A stretch of DNA of 64,000 nucleotides from CAZYVU01 sp964651435 (GTDB taxonomy: Bacteria; Desulfobacterota; Syntrophorhabdia; Syntrophorhabdales; CAYQXL01): the NCBI GenBank assembly GCA_964651435.1, contig CAZYVU010000013.1:13565-77564 (forward strand), read 5' to 3'. A program made the translations under genes and the position numbers. Positions 1 to 9,281 of this stretch are shown piece after piece. Below the pieces are notes generated by a model. The model searched no databases. It saw nothing but the letters and a program-made list of their open reading frames with translations, and was not told the DNA's origin. The stretch's first letter is position 1. The number at the start of each line of letters is the position of its first letter.

Positions 1-2
1 CG

Positions 3-128
3 GCCGATATTCAGGACTCAACAAAGTCCATGGTGGAGGCTCTGGGTGCCGCGGGATTTATCAACAAACCGTACGGGCGGGAGCAGGTAGTGGCCATCGT
101 TGCAAAAAGCATAAAGACGGGGGCATGA
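3..128 (+). CDS. Response regulator receiver domain, C-terminal end (partial)
   Basis: Only the last 41 codons are inside the window. They read through the final part of a CheY-like receiver: an alanine/glycine-rich beta-strand segment, then the FINKPY motif that holds the conserved lysine-proline pair of the phosphorylation site, and a last helix ending in KTGA. The stop is two bases before the ATG of the next gene (CheC-like), so the two are almost certainly co-transcribed. A receiver directly followed by a CheC phosphatase suggests that the phosphatase acts on this receiver, but that is an inference. The phospho-acceptor aspartate lies outside the window, and it cannot be seen whether this was a stand-alone receiver. 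Confidence 0.8.
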   Translation, partial: ADIQDSTKSMVEALGAAGFINKPYGREQVVAIVAKSIKTGA

Positions 129-129
129 G

Positions 130-747
130 ATGATCCTTACGGCATTTCAGAAAGATTCATTGACGGAGCTCATCAATATCTCCTTTTCCCGGGCCGCCGC
201 ATCGCTGGCCGAGCTGACGGGCCACCGCGTCGGCCTCACGGTGCCCCGGGTGGAGGTCTGCCCCATCGGGGAGCTGAAAGATGCACTGAGCAGCCATATA
301 CAGGGTGAGGTAACGACGGTCCATCAGCTCTTCACCGGCAAGGTGTCGGGAGACGCCCTGATGATCCTTGACTACAGCGGTTCGGTGCTCCTCACCAGTC
401 TGCTCTCGGAGAGAGCGGCACGCCTTGACCGGCTCGACGCATCGGACCGGGAGGTGCTGACGGAGGTGGGTAACATCATTCTAAACGCCTGTCTCGGCAC
501 GCTGGGCAACATACTGAAGGTGCACATCTCCTTTTCAGTGCCGAAAATCCACCTCGATTCCCTGGGGTCCCTCGTCAAAACCCTGGTGATCGGAAAGGAC
601 GAACTGCGGTACGCCATCGTCGTGACCATGATGTTTGACGTTCAGGAGAGCGCCGTTCAGGGCTACCTTATGATTGTCCTGGGCGTTACGTCCCTTGACT
701 ACCTGCTTCAGGCCATCGAGGAGACCGATTCGGTAGAAAAGAGGTAA
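130..747 (+). CDS. CheC-like phosphatase of phosphorylated receivers
   Basis: A 205-residue protein with the two half-sites typical of the CheC/CheX/FliY phosphatase family: E13-x-x-N16 in the first helix and E112-x-x-N115 in the repeated helix (TEVGN). In CheC these Glu/Asn pairs attack the aspartyl phosphate of CheY. There is no signal peptide or membrane segment, so it should be cytoplasmic. No CheA, CheW or receptor genes are in view. Its neighbours are a receiver upstream and a heme-binding diguanylate cyclase downstream, which suggests a role in a c-di-GMP or two-component circuit rather than in classical chemotaxis. A second CheC domain, fused to a receiver, is encoded at 2846-3811. 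Family assignment is firm; the target is inferred. Confidence 0.8.
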   Translation: MILTAFQKDSLTELINISFSRAAASLAELTGHRVGLTVPRVEVCPIGELKDALSSHIQGEVTTVHQLFTGKVSGDALMILDYSGSVLLTSLLSERAARLDRLDASDREVLTEVGNIILNACLGTLGNILKVHISFSVPKIHLDSLGSLVKTLVIGKDELRYAIVVTMMFDVQESAVQGYLMIVLGVTSLDYLLQAIEETDSVEKR

Positions 748-755
748 GCAGGACT

Positions 756-2807
756 ATGAGCAGGACCTTTGCCAACCGCACATGGTTTGTCGCCCTATTT
801 TGGGCGGTTATCGTATTTGCGTCCCTCTTTCTGACCGTGGCGTCGGAGAGGGCGCAGACGACGGCACGGGCACAGGCCCTGGCGAGGTTGGCCTTCAGTA
901 AGGACAGATCCTTTCGCCTGTGGAGCACCCGTCACGGCGGCGTCTACGTGCCCGTCACGACGGAGACATCGCCCAACCCCTATCTCGATGTGCCGGAAAA
1001 GGAGGCTGCCACAGGGTCGGGCAGGCGCCTCACCCTCATGAACCCTGCCTACATGATGCGCCAACTCTACGAGATGATCGAGGCGGACGATGCCGTGAGA
1101 GGCCATATTACCAGTCTCAACCCTTTGAGGCCCGAAAACGGCCCCGACCCTTGGGAGAGGGGGGCGCTCGAACGGTTTGCAAAAGGCGAGAAGGCGGCCT
1201 TCTCCATTCAGACGCTCGACGGGCGGGAGTATGCCCGGTTCATGGAGCCCTTCGTCACCACAAAGGGCTGTCTCAAGTGCCACGCCAAGCAGGGCTACAA
1301 AGAGGGAGACATCAGGGGCGGCATCAGCGTCGCCGTACCGATGGCCGCCCTTCGGGCCTTCGAGAGGAGACACATGAAAACGGCCGTTGCGGGCCACCTG
1401 GCGGTCTGGCTGGCGGGCCTCCTCGGCATAGCTATTTACGGACGGTCTCTGGCCAGGAACGACCTGGCGCGGGCCCAGGCGGAGGCGCACCTGCGGGCGG
1501 CGGAGGAGAAGATGTCGAAGGCCTTCCACGCCTCTCCTGAGTGGATCACCATCACGACGGTCAGCGATGGGAGGTACATGGAGGTGAACAGCGCCTTCGA
1601 GAGGGAAACCGGATACAGCAGGGACGAGGCCGTAGGGAAAACCTCGATCGAACTGGGGCTTTGGGAGGACCCCGGGGACCGATCCGCCTTTGTCAGGCTG
1701 TTTCAAAGGGAGGGGTCGGTCAAGAATAGTGAGATACGCCTCAAGATGCGATCGGGCGACGTGCGGACCATGCTCTGGTCGGCCCAACCCATCACCATAG
1801 GCGGCGAGGAGTGTATGCTCAACCTGGTTGTCGATATTACGGAAAAGAAGCAAACCGAGGAGGCACTGACGAGAAGCGAGGAGCGCCTCCGTGCCTTTGT
1901 CCGGCACAGTCACGAAGGCATCTGGTGCATCGAGATGGCAGATCCCATCCCCACCTCTCTTTCCACAGACGAGCAGGTCCAGCGACTGTATGAACAGGGG
2001 TATCTCATTGAGTGCAGCGATTCTATGGCGCGGATGCACGGCTTCGGAAGCGCGGAAGAGATGCTGGGGGCACGGTTCGGCAGTCTCATGCCCCGACTGT
2101 CACGACAGAATGTGGAGAATCTGAGGACGTTCATTCGATCGGGATACGGACTGACGGACCAGGAATCTCAGGAACTGGATGCATCGGGCAGCGTGAGGTG
2201 GTTTCTCAACAACCTCATGGGCATGGTCGAGTCGGGACGACTGGTAAGGGTCTGGGGTGTACAGCAGGACATTACTGAGCGCAAGAACCTGGAGGAACGA
2301 CTGCAGATCCTTTCGATCACCGACCCCCTGACGGGCCTTCACAACCGGCGGGGTTTTATGAACCTTGCGGAGCAGCAGGTAAAGGCCGCCCGGAGGACCG
2401 GGCAGGGCTTCACCATCGCCTTTGTCGACGTGGATCACATGAAGGACATCAATGATCGTCTGGGCCATGAAGAGGGGGACCGGGCGTTGAAGGCCGCCGC
2501 CGGACTCTTGCGGGAGACCTTCAGGGAATCGGACATTGTGGCGCGCATCGGGGGCGATGAGTTTGCCGTTCTCGCGCCCGGCGGCGAAGAGGGCCGGGCC
2601 CAGGTCCTTTCCGGCCGGCTGGAGGAAGGCATCGGTGCGTTCAACAGGCAGTCGGGGGAGCGGTTCAGGCTGTCCTTGAGCATGGGCACCGCATTCTTTG
2701 AGCCCGTCCGTCCATGTACACTCGACGAGGTGATGGCGCGGGCGGACGCACTGATGTACGAGGAGAAGCAGAATAGGCGGGAAAGAGAAGAACAGGTGGT
2801 TCGATAG
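756..2807 (+). CDS. Membrane heme-sensor PAS-PAS-GGDEF diguanylate cyclase
   Basis: A 683-residue protein. An N-terminal membrane helix (about residues 10-29) and a second one near 207-228 bracket an extracytoplasmic domain resembling DUF3365/Tll0287-type sensors. That domain carries one c-type heme motif, CLKCH at residues 172-176. The cytoplasmic part has two PAS domains (about 255-370 and 380-510) and a GGDEF domain with an intact GGDEF signature at 599-603. An RESD inhibitory I-site lies five residues upstream of the signature, so the enzyme should make c-di-GMP and be product-inhibited. The heme domain suggests redox or gas sensing, which is an inference. The gene begins eight bases after the CheC gene. 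The second PAS is unusually similar to one in the kinase at 3820-6708. Confidence 0.87.
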   Translation: MSRTFANRTWFVALFWAVIVFASLFLTVASERAQTTARAQALARLAFSKDRSFRLWSTRHGGVYVPVTTETSPNPYLDVPEKEAATGSGRRLTLMNPAYMMRQLYEMIEADDAVRGHITSLNPLRPENGPDPWERGALERFAKGEKAAFSIQTLDGREYARFMEPFVTTKGCLKCHAKQGYKEGDIRGGISVAVPMAALRAFERRHMKTAVAGHLAVWLAGLLGIAIYGRSLARNDLARAQAEAHLRAAEEKMSKAFHASPEWITITTVSDGRYMEVNSAFERETGYSRDEAVGKTSIELGLWEDPGDRSAFVRLFQREGSVKNSEIRLKMRSGDVRTMLWSAQPITIGGEECMLNLVVDITEKKQTEEALTRSEERLRAFVRHSHEGIWCIEMADPIPTSLSTDEQVQRLYEQGYLIECSDSMARMHGFGSAEEMLGARFGSLMPRLSRQNVENLRTFIRSGYGLTDQESQELDASGSVRWFLNNLMGMVESGRLVRVWGVQQDITERKNLEERLQILSITDPLTGLHNRRGFMNLAEQQVKAARRTGQGFTIAFVDVDHMKDINDRLGHEEGDRALKAAAGLLRETFRESDIVARIGGDEFAVLAPGGEEGRAQVLSGRLEEGIGAFNRQSGERFRLSLSMGTAFFEPVRPCTLDEVMARADALMYEEKQNRREREEQVVR

Positions 2808-2845
2808 GTGGATCGACATAGTGCTTCACAGAAAGGCGGGTGTCT

Positions 2846-3811
2846 ATGAAGATAGTCGTTGTTGACGATTCGGCCTTCTCAAGGGCCCACATCGGAAGGA
2901 TTCTGTGGGACGGGGGCCATACCGTGTATGATGCGGAAGGAGGAAAGGAGGGTCTCGCCCTCTACCGAGAGGTGAGGCCCGCGGTCGTGACCGTCGATCT
3001 GCTCATGCCCGGCATGAGCGGCATCGATTTCATCAGGGAACTGAAAGCCATAGATCCCCAGGCGAGGATCATCGTCATATCGGCCGACGTTCAGCAATTG
3101 ACGCAGGACGAGGTGATTGCCGCCGGCGCATCGCTCTTTCTGGCGAAAACGTCGCAAGAAAGAGCGATTCTCGAGGCCGTCGAGGCCTTAGCCGGCAAGG
3201 ACGCCTCGGCCCTCATCTTCTCGGTCATACACCGGGATGCCTTCACGGAGACGATGAACATCGCCATGGGCAGGGCTGCACATGCCCTAAGTGTCCTCCT
3301 CGCACGGAGGGTACTGCTTCAGGTGCCGGTCTTCGAAGTCATGGACCGCAGAGGGTTTGAGGAGTTTCTGACAGCGCACATCGCCGGCGCTGGGGTCATG
3401 GTGCAGCAGTCCTTTGCCGGCGTCATAGAAGGTACGGCAAGCCTTCTGGTGCAGCAGAACCAGGCGGCCGTGCTCATAGAGACGCTCATATCGGGACACG
3501 CGGCCCTCGACAGACTCTCGGCCGCCGACCAGACGATCCTTTCGGAGGTGGGCAACATCGTTCTCAACGCTGCCATATCGCTCCTTGGCGACATGGTAAA
3601 GACAAGGCTCCAGGTGAGCCTGCCCCTTGTCTTTCTCAACGAACAGAGCGACAGGATCATGGGGCTTGTCCTCGGCGACTTGAAGGGCGAGACCCACATC
3701 ATTATTCTTGCAAGCCACCTTTCCATAGACAACGCCGAAATAGATTCCTATCTGGTCTTTGCGTTGCCGGCGCTGTCGACCCAAAGGCTTCTGGCGAGCA
3801 TAGGGGGGTAG
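2846..3811 (+). CDS. Receiver-CheC fusion protein
   Basis: Residues 1-120 form a CheY-like receiver with an acidic pair near the N-terminus (VVDDS), the phospho-acceptor aspartate in TVDLLMP and the conserved lysine in FLAKT. Residues about 130-321 form a CheC-type phosphatase domain with two E-x-x-N sites (ETMN and EVGN). A receiver fused to its own class of phosphatase could be self-limiting or could let phosphorylation gate the phosphatase; neither can be decided here. I place the start at the ATG at 2846 rather than the GTG at 2840, because GAAAGG at 2831-2836 is then well spaced. The gene lies between a GGDEF protein and a histidine kinase on the same strand. Confidence 0.83.
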   Translation: MKIVVVDDSAFSRAHIGRILWDGGHTVYDAEGGKEGLALYREVRPAVVTVDLLMPGMSGIDFIRELKAIDPQARIIVISADVQQLTQDEVIAAGASLFLAKTSQERAILEAVEALAGKDASALIFSVIHRDAFTETMNIAMGRAAHALSVLLARRVLLQVPVFEVMDRRGFEEFLTAHIAGAGVMVQQSFAGVIEGTASLLVQQNQAAVLIETLISGHAALDRLSAADQTILSEVGNIVLNAAISLLGDMVKTRLQVSLPLVFLNEQSDRIMGLVLGDLKGETHIIILASHLSIDNAEIDSYLVFALPALSTQRLLASIGG

Positions 3812-3819
3812 GGGGCGCA

Positions 3820-6708
3820 ATGAGGGCCGATAAAGGCGGTACGCCTCTGCACTATGCTGCGTTGTTCAGAGGCATGGCGGAGAATCTCGATTGCGGTGTC
3901 GTTGTTATTGATGCAGGCCATACCATCCTATACTGCAACAGGTGGATTGGCGTCCGTGCCGGTATGGCCAAGGACGTCACTCTCGGGCGTTCTCTCATCG
4001 ATGTGTTCACGGAGCTTGATGCCTCCGTGCTTAATTCGATAGACGAAGCCGTAGAAACGGGGCAGCCGAGGGTGCTCTCGCCGCTCCTCCACCCGCTATG
4101 GGTCACTTCTACGCCTGCCGCGCGACAGTTTGTAAGGGTTGTGCCCTTTAATGCCGACAGGGGAGGGCAAGGCGGCGCAGTTATCATTGTTCAGGATGTG
4201 ACGGCCCAGTTTGAGTATGAGCGGCACCTGCAGGACCGGACACGCCGGGAATGGGAGCAGGTTTTTCAGGCCATCAGCCACCCCGCACTTATCCTTGATC
4301 CCCTTCGCAGAATCGTGGCGGCCAACGACGCCGCGGCCGGCATTGTCGGTCTACCCCCCGAAGAACTTGCGGGGCGTCAGTGTTATACCCTTTTTCATGG
4401 GACAGCGGGGCCGCCCCCGGACTGTCCCTTCGAAAGGCTGCAGGTAAGCCGGGCGGCCGAGGCTGCGGTGGTGGAGATGGATATCCTGGGCGGCACCTTT
4501 CTGACCTCCTGCACACCTGTTTGGGCCGAAGGCGGACGGCTCGAAAAGGTTATCCACATCGCCACCGACGTTACGGAGCTCAAGCGGGCGGAGAAGGAGC
4601 AGGCCATGCTCACGAGGAGGCTGGAGGGGCTCTGGAGGCTGGCCCAGCTTGTCGACGCCGACGAGGAGACCTTTAGCGAACATGTCCTGGCCGAGTGCCT
4701 CGATATTACCGGGAGCAGGTATGGATTTTTCGGGTTTATAGACGGGGACGAGAAGGCGATGTATTCCTACGGCCACTCGCGGGATGCCAAAGCAGATTGC
4801 CGTGTAGCAGCGAGACCTGCCGTCTTTCCCATCGTCGGAGCCGGCGTCTGGGCCGAGGCCGTGCGCCGAAGAGCGCCCGTTGTCATAAACGATTGTTCAC
4901 TCGATCATCCCGGAAAGAAGGGGCTCCCGGAGGGACACGTGCCCATCAGTCGCCTGATGGTCGTTCCGGTGCTTGCGCAGGAACGGGTGGTCCTTATTGC
5001 GGCGGTGGCGAACAAGGCGACGGACTATAGCGAAGACGACCTGAGGCAGCTTAACAGTTTCATATTCAGCGTCAGGGTGGTTTTTGAAAAAAAGCGAAAC
5101 GACGAGGCACTGAAGAAGGCGGAGGCGAAGTACCGGACTATGTTCGAGAACGCCCTGGAAGGGATGTTCCAAACGACGCTCGATGGAAAGATCCGGACGG
5201 CCAACCCGGCGCTGGCTCGCATGCTCGGATACGAAACCCCTCAAGATCTCATAGACGGCATCACCGATCTGGGCCGCCAGCTATACGTCAACCCAAACCA
5301 GCGAAGGGAAGTCACATCCCTTCTCGCCTCCCGTGGTTTGCTCGAGGGCTATCCCGTGGAGGTGTACCGGAAAGACGGAACGGTTGCGTGGGTGTCTCTG
5401 AACGTCTATGCCGTTAGAGGTGAAAACGGAGCCTTTGCCTACATCGAGGGTGCGGCCGAGGACATAACGGGCAGAAAGGAGGCGGAACGGGCACTCAGTG
5501 CGAGCGAGGAGCGTTACCGCGCCTTTGTGGAGCATAGCTCGGAGGCCATCTGCCTCTTTGAAATGGATGGCGGACCCGTCGATGTGCGCCTCCCGGCCGA
5601 CGAGCAGGTCGACCTGATCTATGCGCGGGCCCTTATCGGGGAGTGCAACACCACCTTTGCCACAGCCCACGGATTCGGCGGTCCTGAGGAGATGCGGGGC
5701 CTCAGAATCGGCCAGGTCTTTCCGCGCCTGGCCAAAGAGAATCTCGACTATCTGCGGGCCTTTGTCGAAAGCGGCCACAGGCTGGCGGGTATGGAGACAA
5801 AGGAGTTGACCAGGGACGGGGGGATCGCCTACTTTCTGAACAGCCTCAACGGCCACCGGGAGGGGGACAGGCTTTTCAGAATCTGGAGCGTCAAGCAGGA
5901 CATTTCGCGGATAAAGAGGGTGGAGGAGGAGATCCGTACCCTCAACGCCGAGCTGGAGCAGCGCATTCAGGAGCGAACGGCCCGCCTCGAAGTTGCTAAC
6001 AGAGAGCTGGAGGCCTTTGCCTATTCCGTGTCCCACGACCTCAGGGCGCCGCTCAGGGCCATCGACGGCTTCTCGGCCGCCCTGCTGGAGGACTACGGAC
6101 ATCTTCTCGATGATGAGGGACAGAGGCTCTTCGGCGTCATCCGCAGCAGTGCGAAAAGGATGGACGATCTGATCACGGGCCTCCTCGCCCTCTCCCGCGT
6201 GGCCAGGGTGGAGAGCAGGTTTTCCGTCGTCGACATGACGGCCCTGGCCGCGGCAGTCTTCAGGGAGGCTGCCTCCGAGGATGTGCGGCGGACCATTTCT
6301 TTTTCCGCAGCGGCGCTTCCGGAGGCTCAGGGCGACCCGACGCTCCTGCGTCAGGTGTGGACAAATCTGCTCTCCAATGCCGTCAAGTTCACGGCGCCGA
6401 AGGACGAAAGGGCCATAGAGGTGGGGGGCTACACCGATGGTCCCGTCCACACCTACTTTGTGAAAGATAACGGAATAGGATTCAACCCGGATTATGCCGG
6501 AAAGCTCTTCGGTGTTTTTCAGCGGCTCCACAAGGCCGGCGAGTTTGAGGGCACGGGCGTAGGGCTTGCCATCGTTCAGCGCATTGTCGCCCGCCACGGA
6601 GGCCGCGTCTGGGCGGAAGGCCGGGTGGGCGACGGCGCCACATTCTGGTTCGCCCTTCCCGTGAGGCGTGTCGACCTGGGCGATGGGGTGCTGAAAGACC
6701 CGCCATAG
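3820..6708 (+). CDS. PAS/GAF multi-sensor histidine kinase
   Basis: A 962-residue soluble sensor kinase. In order it shows two PAS domains (about 10-125 and 145-260), a GAF domain (about 270-425), two more PAS domains (about 435-565 and 570-705), a short coiled coil, a HisKA domain with phospho-acceptor H739 in SVSHDLRAP, and a HATPase domain with N-box (NLLSNAVKF), G1 (DNGIGF) and G2 (GTGVGLAI) motifs. The C-terminal half resembles bacteriophytochrome-like kinases. No membrane segment is seen, so signals should be cytoplasmic. It begins eight bases after the receiver-CheC gene and is followed by a receiver-HD-GYP gene, which makes both neighbours candidate phosphotransfer partners. The TonB/YfiR cluster further on is a separate unit. 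Confidence 0.88.
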   Translation: MRADKGGTPLHYAALFRGMAENLDCGVVVIDAGHTILYCNRWIGVRAGMAKDVTLGRSLIDVFTELDASVLNSIDEAVETGQPRVLSPLLHPLWVTSTPAARQFVRVVPFNADRGGQGGAVIIVQDVTAQFEYERHLQDRTRREWEQVFQAISHPALILDPLRRIVAANDAAAGIVGLPPEELAGRQCYTLFHGTAGPPPDCPFERLQVSRAAEAAVVEMDILGGTFLTSCTPVWAEGGRLEKVIHIATDVTELKRAEKEQAMLTRRLEGLWRLAQLVDADEETFSEHVLAECLDITGSRYGFFGFIDGDEKAMYSYGHSRDAKADCRVAARPAVFPIVGAGVWAEAVRRRAPVVINDCSLDHPGKKGLPEGHVPISRLMVVPVLAQERVVLIAAVANKATDYSEDDLRQLNSFIFSVRVVFEKKRNDEALKKAEAKYRTMFENALEGMFQTTLDGKIRTANPALARMLGYETPQDLIDGITDLGRQLYVNPNQRREVTSLLASRGLLEGYPVEVYRKDGTVAWVSLNVYAVRGENGAFAYIEGAAEDITGRKEAERALSASEERYRAFVEHSSEAICLFEMDGGPVDVRLPADEQVDLIYARALIGECNTTFATAHGFGGPEEMRGLRIGQVFPRLAKENLDYLRAFVESGHRLAGMETKELTRDGGIAYFLNSLNGHREGDRLFRIWSVKQDISRIKRVEEEIRTLNAELEQRIQERTARLEVANRELEAFAYSVSHDLRAPLRAIDGFSAALLEDYGHLLDDEGQRLFGVIRSSAKRMDDLITGLLALSRVARVESRFSVVDMTALAAAVFREAASEDVRRTISFSAAALPEAQGDPTLLRQVWTNLLSNAVKFTAPKDERAIEVGGYTDGPVHTYFVKDNGIGFNPDYAGKLFGVFQRLHKAGEFEGTGVGLAIVQRIVARHGGRVWAEGRVGDGATFWFALPVRRVDLGDGVLKDPP

Positions 6709-6780
6709 CAATACCCGTCCATGGGCCTATGGGCTCCCTTTTGGAGAGTGGAATTCGATGAAAGAAGGTGAGATGGAACG

Positions 6781-8586
6781 ATGGAGATGACTTCGCTATC
6801 GGCGCAGTGCGACGCAACCCGGGAGGAACGGCCGTTGCGCATTCTTTTCGTAGAGGACTTTGCCCCGGACAGGGAGCTGGCGGAACGGAGCCTGCGGGCA
6901 GAGGGCATGTCATTCGTTTCCCTCTGCGTTGAAGAGGAGGCCCCCTTTCTCGCGGCGCTGGACGATTTTCATCCCGACCTTGTTATCTCCGACTACGCCC
7001 TGCCCACCTTCGACGGCATGAGGGCCCTCCGGCTTTCCATGGAGCGGAAGCCGAACCTGCCCTTTATCATCGTTACCGGTTCCTCCAACGAGGAAACGGC
7101 CGTTGCTTGTATGAAGGCGGGCGCAACGGACTACGTCATTAAAGAGCATGTGAGACGCCTTCCCTTCGCCGTTCAGGAAGCCTTGCTGCAAAAGACGACA
7201 CGTTCGGCCAGAGAGGAGGCGGAGCGGGCCTTGCGGGAAAGCGAGGCCAAGTTTCGGGCCCTCGCCGAATCGACGCCGACGGCCATACTGCTCTATCAGA
7301 AGGACAAATGGGTCTATGCCAACCCGGCAGCCGAAAAGATGTGCGGCTATTCGCTCAAGGAGCTGGAGGCCATGCACTTCTGGGATTTTGTGCATGGCGA
7401 CCATCGGGACCTTGTCCGCCAACGGGGGCAGAGGAGGCAGAAGGGTGAAAAGGCCATCCACCGGTATGAATTCAAGATCATTTGTAAAGATGGGAGGGAG
7501 AAGTGGGCCGATGTAAGCGCTTCTTCGGCAACGCTTGACGGAGAGCCCGCCGGTGTCATCTCCGCCGTCGACATTACCGACCGGAAAGAGGCGGAAGCGG
7601 CCATCAGGAAGGCCGAGGAGAAATACCGCTCCATCTTCGAGAACGCCGCCGAGGGTATCTTTCAGGCCACGCCTGAGGGGCGATTCATAACAGGCAATCC
7701 CGCCCTTGCCCGGATTCACGGGTACGATTCTCCGGAGGAGCTGATCAACGACATAGCCGACATAAACACGGAAATCTACGTCAATCCGGTGGAGCGCCGA
7801 GCCTACATCGATCTCCTCCGGACGAAGGAGGCGGTCCATGAGTTCACGGCCGAGATCTTCCGGAAGGACGGGCGAAGGATCTGGGTGTCGGTCCGGGTGC
7901 GCGGCGTGCGGGATGATAAAGGGGATTTAACCTACATTGAAGGCATCGTGGAGGATGTTACGGAGCGGAAGCGCTCCGAGGAAAGGCTCCGGCAGACGTT
8001 GCAGAACCTGAGAAAGGCCGTCGAGACCACCGTCAGGACGCTTGCCTCGGCCGTCGAGGCGAGAGACCCTTACACGGCGGGCCACCAGCAGAGGGTGGCC
8101 GATCTGGCCCACGCCATTGCCACAGAGCTGGGCTTGCCGCAGGAGGTCATAGAAGGCATCCGGATGGCAGCCCTGATTCACGATATCGGCAAGATATCGG
8201 TGCCTGCTGAGATTCTCAGCAAACCGGCGCGCCTCACGCCCATCGAATACCAGATTGTGAAGGTTCACGCCGAGAACGGCCACGACATCCTTCGCGACGT
8301 TGAATCGCCCTGGCCGCTTGCTGAGATTGTTTTGCAGCACCACGAAAGGATTGACGGAACGGGGTATCCGAAGGGGCTCAAGGATGGGGAGATCATCTTG
8401 GAGGCCCGCATCATAGCCGTCGCCGACGTGGTGGAGTCCATGGCCTCCTTCCGTCCTTACCGGCCTGCGCTGGGCATTGAGGCGGCCCTCGAAGAGGTAC
8501 AAAAGAATAAAGGGATCCTCTATGACAGGGAGGCCTCCGATGCCTGCCTCAGACTTTTCAGGGATAAGGGCTTCCGGTTTCGTTAG
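6781..8586 (+). CDS. Receiver-PAS-PAS-HD-GYP phosphodiesterase
   Basis: A 601-residue protein with an N-terminal receiver (phospho-acceptor aspartate in VISDYALP, conserved lysine in YVIKEH), two PAS domains (about 150-270 and 280-400) and a C-terminal HD-GYP domain. The metal-binding HD pair is H467-D468 and the signature GYP is at 528-530, inside HHERIDGTGYPKGL. HD-GYP proteins hydrolyse c-di-GMP. It sits 72 bases after the histidine kinase and is probably its output partner, so the cluster holds both c-di-GMP synthesis and breakdown. The start at 6781 follows GAAGGTGAG at a spacing of about 10. The second PAS closely resembles the third PAS of the kinase next door. Confidence 0.88.
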   Translation: MEMTSLSAQCDATREERPLRILFVEDFAPDRELAERSLRAEGMSFVSLCVEEEAPFLAALDDFHPDLVISDYALPTFDGMRALRLSMERKPNLPFIIVTGSSNEETAVACMKAGATDYVIKEHVRRLPFAVQEALLQKTTRSAREEAERALRESEAKFRALAESTPTAILLYQKDKWVYANPAAEKMCGYSLKELEAMHFWDFVHGDHRDLVRQRGQRRQKGEKAIHRYEFKIICKDGREKWADVSASSATLDGEPAGVISAVDITDRKEAEAAIRKAEEKYRSIFENAAEGIFQATPEGRFITGNPALARIHGYDSPEELINDIADINTEIYVNPVERRAYIDLLRTKEAVHEFTAEIFRKDGRRIWVSVRVRGVRDDKGDLTYIEGIVEDVTERKRSEERLRQTLQNLRKAVETTVRTLASAVEARDPYTAGHQQRVADLAHAIATELGLPQEVIEGIRMAALIHDIGKISVPAEILSKPARLTPIEYQIVKVHAENGHDILRDVESPWPLAEIVLQHHERIDGTGYPKGLKDGEIILEARIIAVADVVESMASFRPYRPALGIEAALEEVQKNKGILYDREASDACLRLFRDKGFRFR

Positions 8587-8630
8587 CGGGCAGCCGGCCG
8601 TTTTTATCCCCATGCTCCGGCCCCGTCTCA

Positions 8631-8659
8631 TTGACGGTTGTCTCGCCATGTCTTACAAT
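8631..8659 (+). promoter_or_regulatory. Sigma-70-like promoter for lemA
   Basis: TTGACG at 8631-8636 and TACAAT at 8654-8659 are separated by 17 bases, and transcription would begin near 8666. A strong purine-rich ribosome binding site (GAGGAGGAG) precedes the lemA ATG at 8697. It separates lemA from the HD-GYP gene upstream. Confidence 0.6.
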
Positions 8660-8696
8660 CTCTTTTCAGAGAATGAAGAGGAACGAGGAGGAGTAG

Positions 8697-9281
8697 ATGA
8701 AAAAGGCATTTCTGGCGGTTGTGAGCCTTGCCCTCTTTCTGGGCTTGTACGGTTGCGGCTACAACGAGATGCAGATGAAGGAAGAGGCCGTCAAGGCTGC
8801 CTGGGGGGACGTAGAGGCGACGTACCAGCGCCGGGCCGACCTCATACCGAACCTTGTTGAGACGGTGAAGGCCTACGCCAAATATGAAGGGGACACATTG
8901 AAGGCCGTAACAGAAGCGCGGGCGAAAGTGGGCTCCGTAAAGATGACGCCGGAAATGGTCGGTGATCCGAAGGCCATGGCGCAGTTTCAGGAGGCCCAGG
9001 CCGGCATGTCCAGTGCGCTGTCGAGGCTCCTTGTCGTCGTTGAGCAGTATCCTGACCTGAAGGCGAACCAGAATTTCCGCGATCTGCAGCATCAGCTCGA
9101 GGGGACGGAAAACCGGATCAACGTGGCCAGAACCCGGTACAACAAGGCGGTGCAGGATTTCAACACTTCCATCCGCATCTTTCCCAACAGCCTGACGAAC
9201 AGCATTCTCCTCCACCTGAAGCCCAAAGAGGCCTTCAAGGCCGACGCGGGGGCGGAAAAGGCACCGCAGGTGAAGTTCTGA
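8697..9281 (+). CDS. lemA: LemA family lipoprotein
   Basis: A 194-residue protein with a lipoprotein signal peptide (hydrophobic stretch ending LYGCGY, lipidation cysteine near residue 20) followed by the helical LemA domain, recognised by the YQRRADLIPNLVETVKAY block. LemA proteins are helical-bundle, membrane-anchored proteins of poorly defined function, very often encoded next to TPM-domain proteins. That is so here: two TPM genes follow after a repeat array and a small gene. The last codons and the stop lie inside a 55-base stretch that is repeated on the other side of the 100-base N gap. Confidence 0.9.
   Translation: MKKAFLAVVSLALFLGLYGCGYNEMQMKEEAVKAAWGDVEATYQRRADLIPNLVETVKAYAKYEGDTLKAVTEARAKVGSVKMTPEMVGDPKAMAQFQEAQAGMSSALSRLLVVVEQYPDLKANQNFRDLQHQLEGTENRINVARTRYNKAVQDFNTSIRIFPNSLTNSILLHLKPKEAFKADAGAEKAPQVKF

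Noticed and set aside
5281..6711. 476-codon antisense frame across the PAS kinase
   Set aside because: It is a shadow of the kinase domains and has no supporting features.
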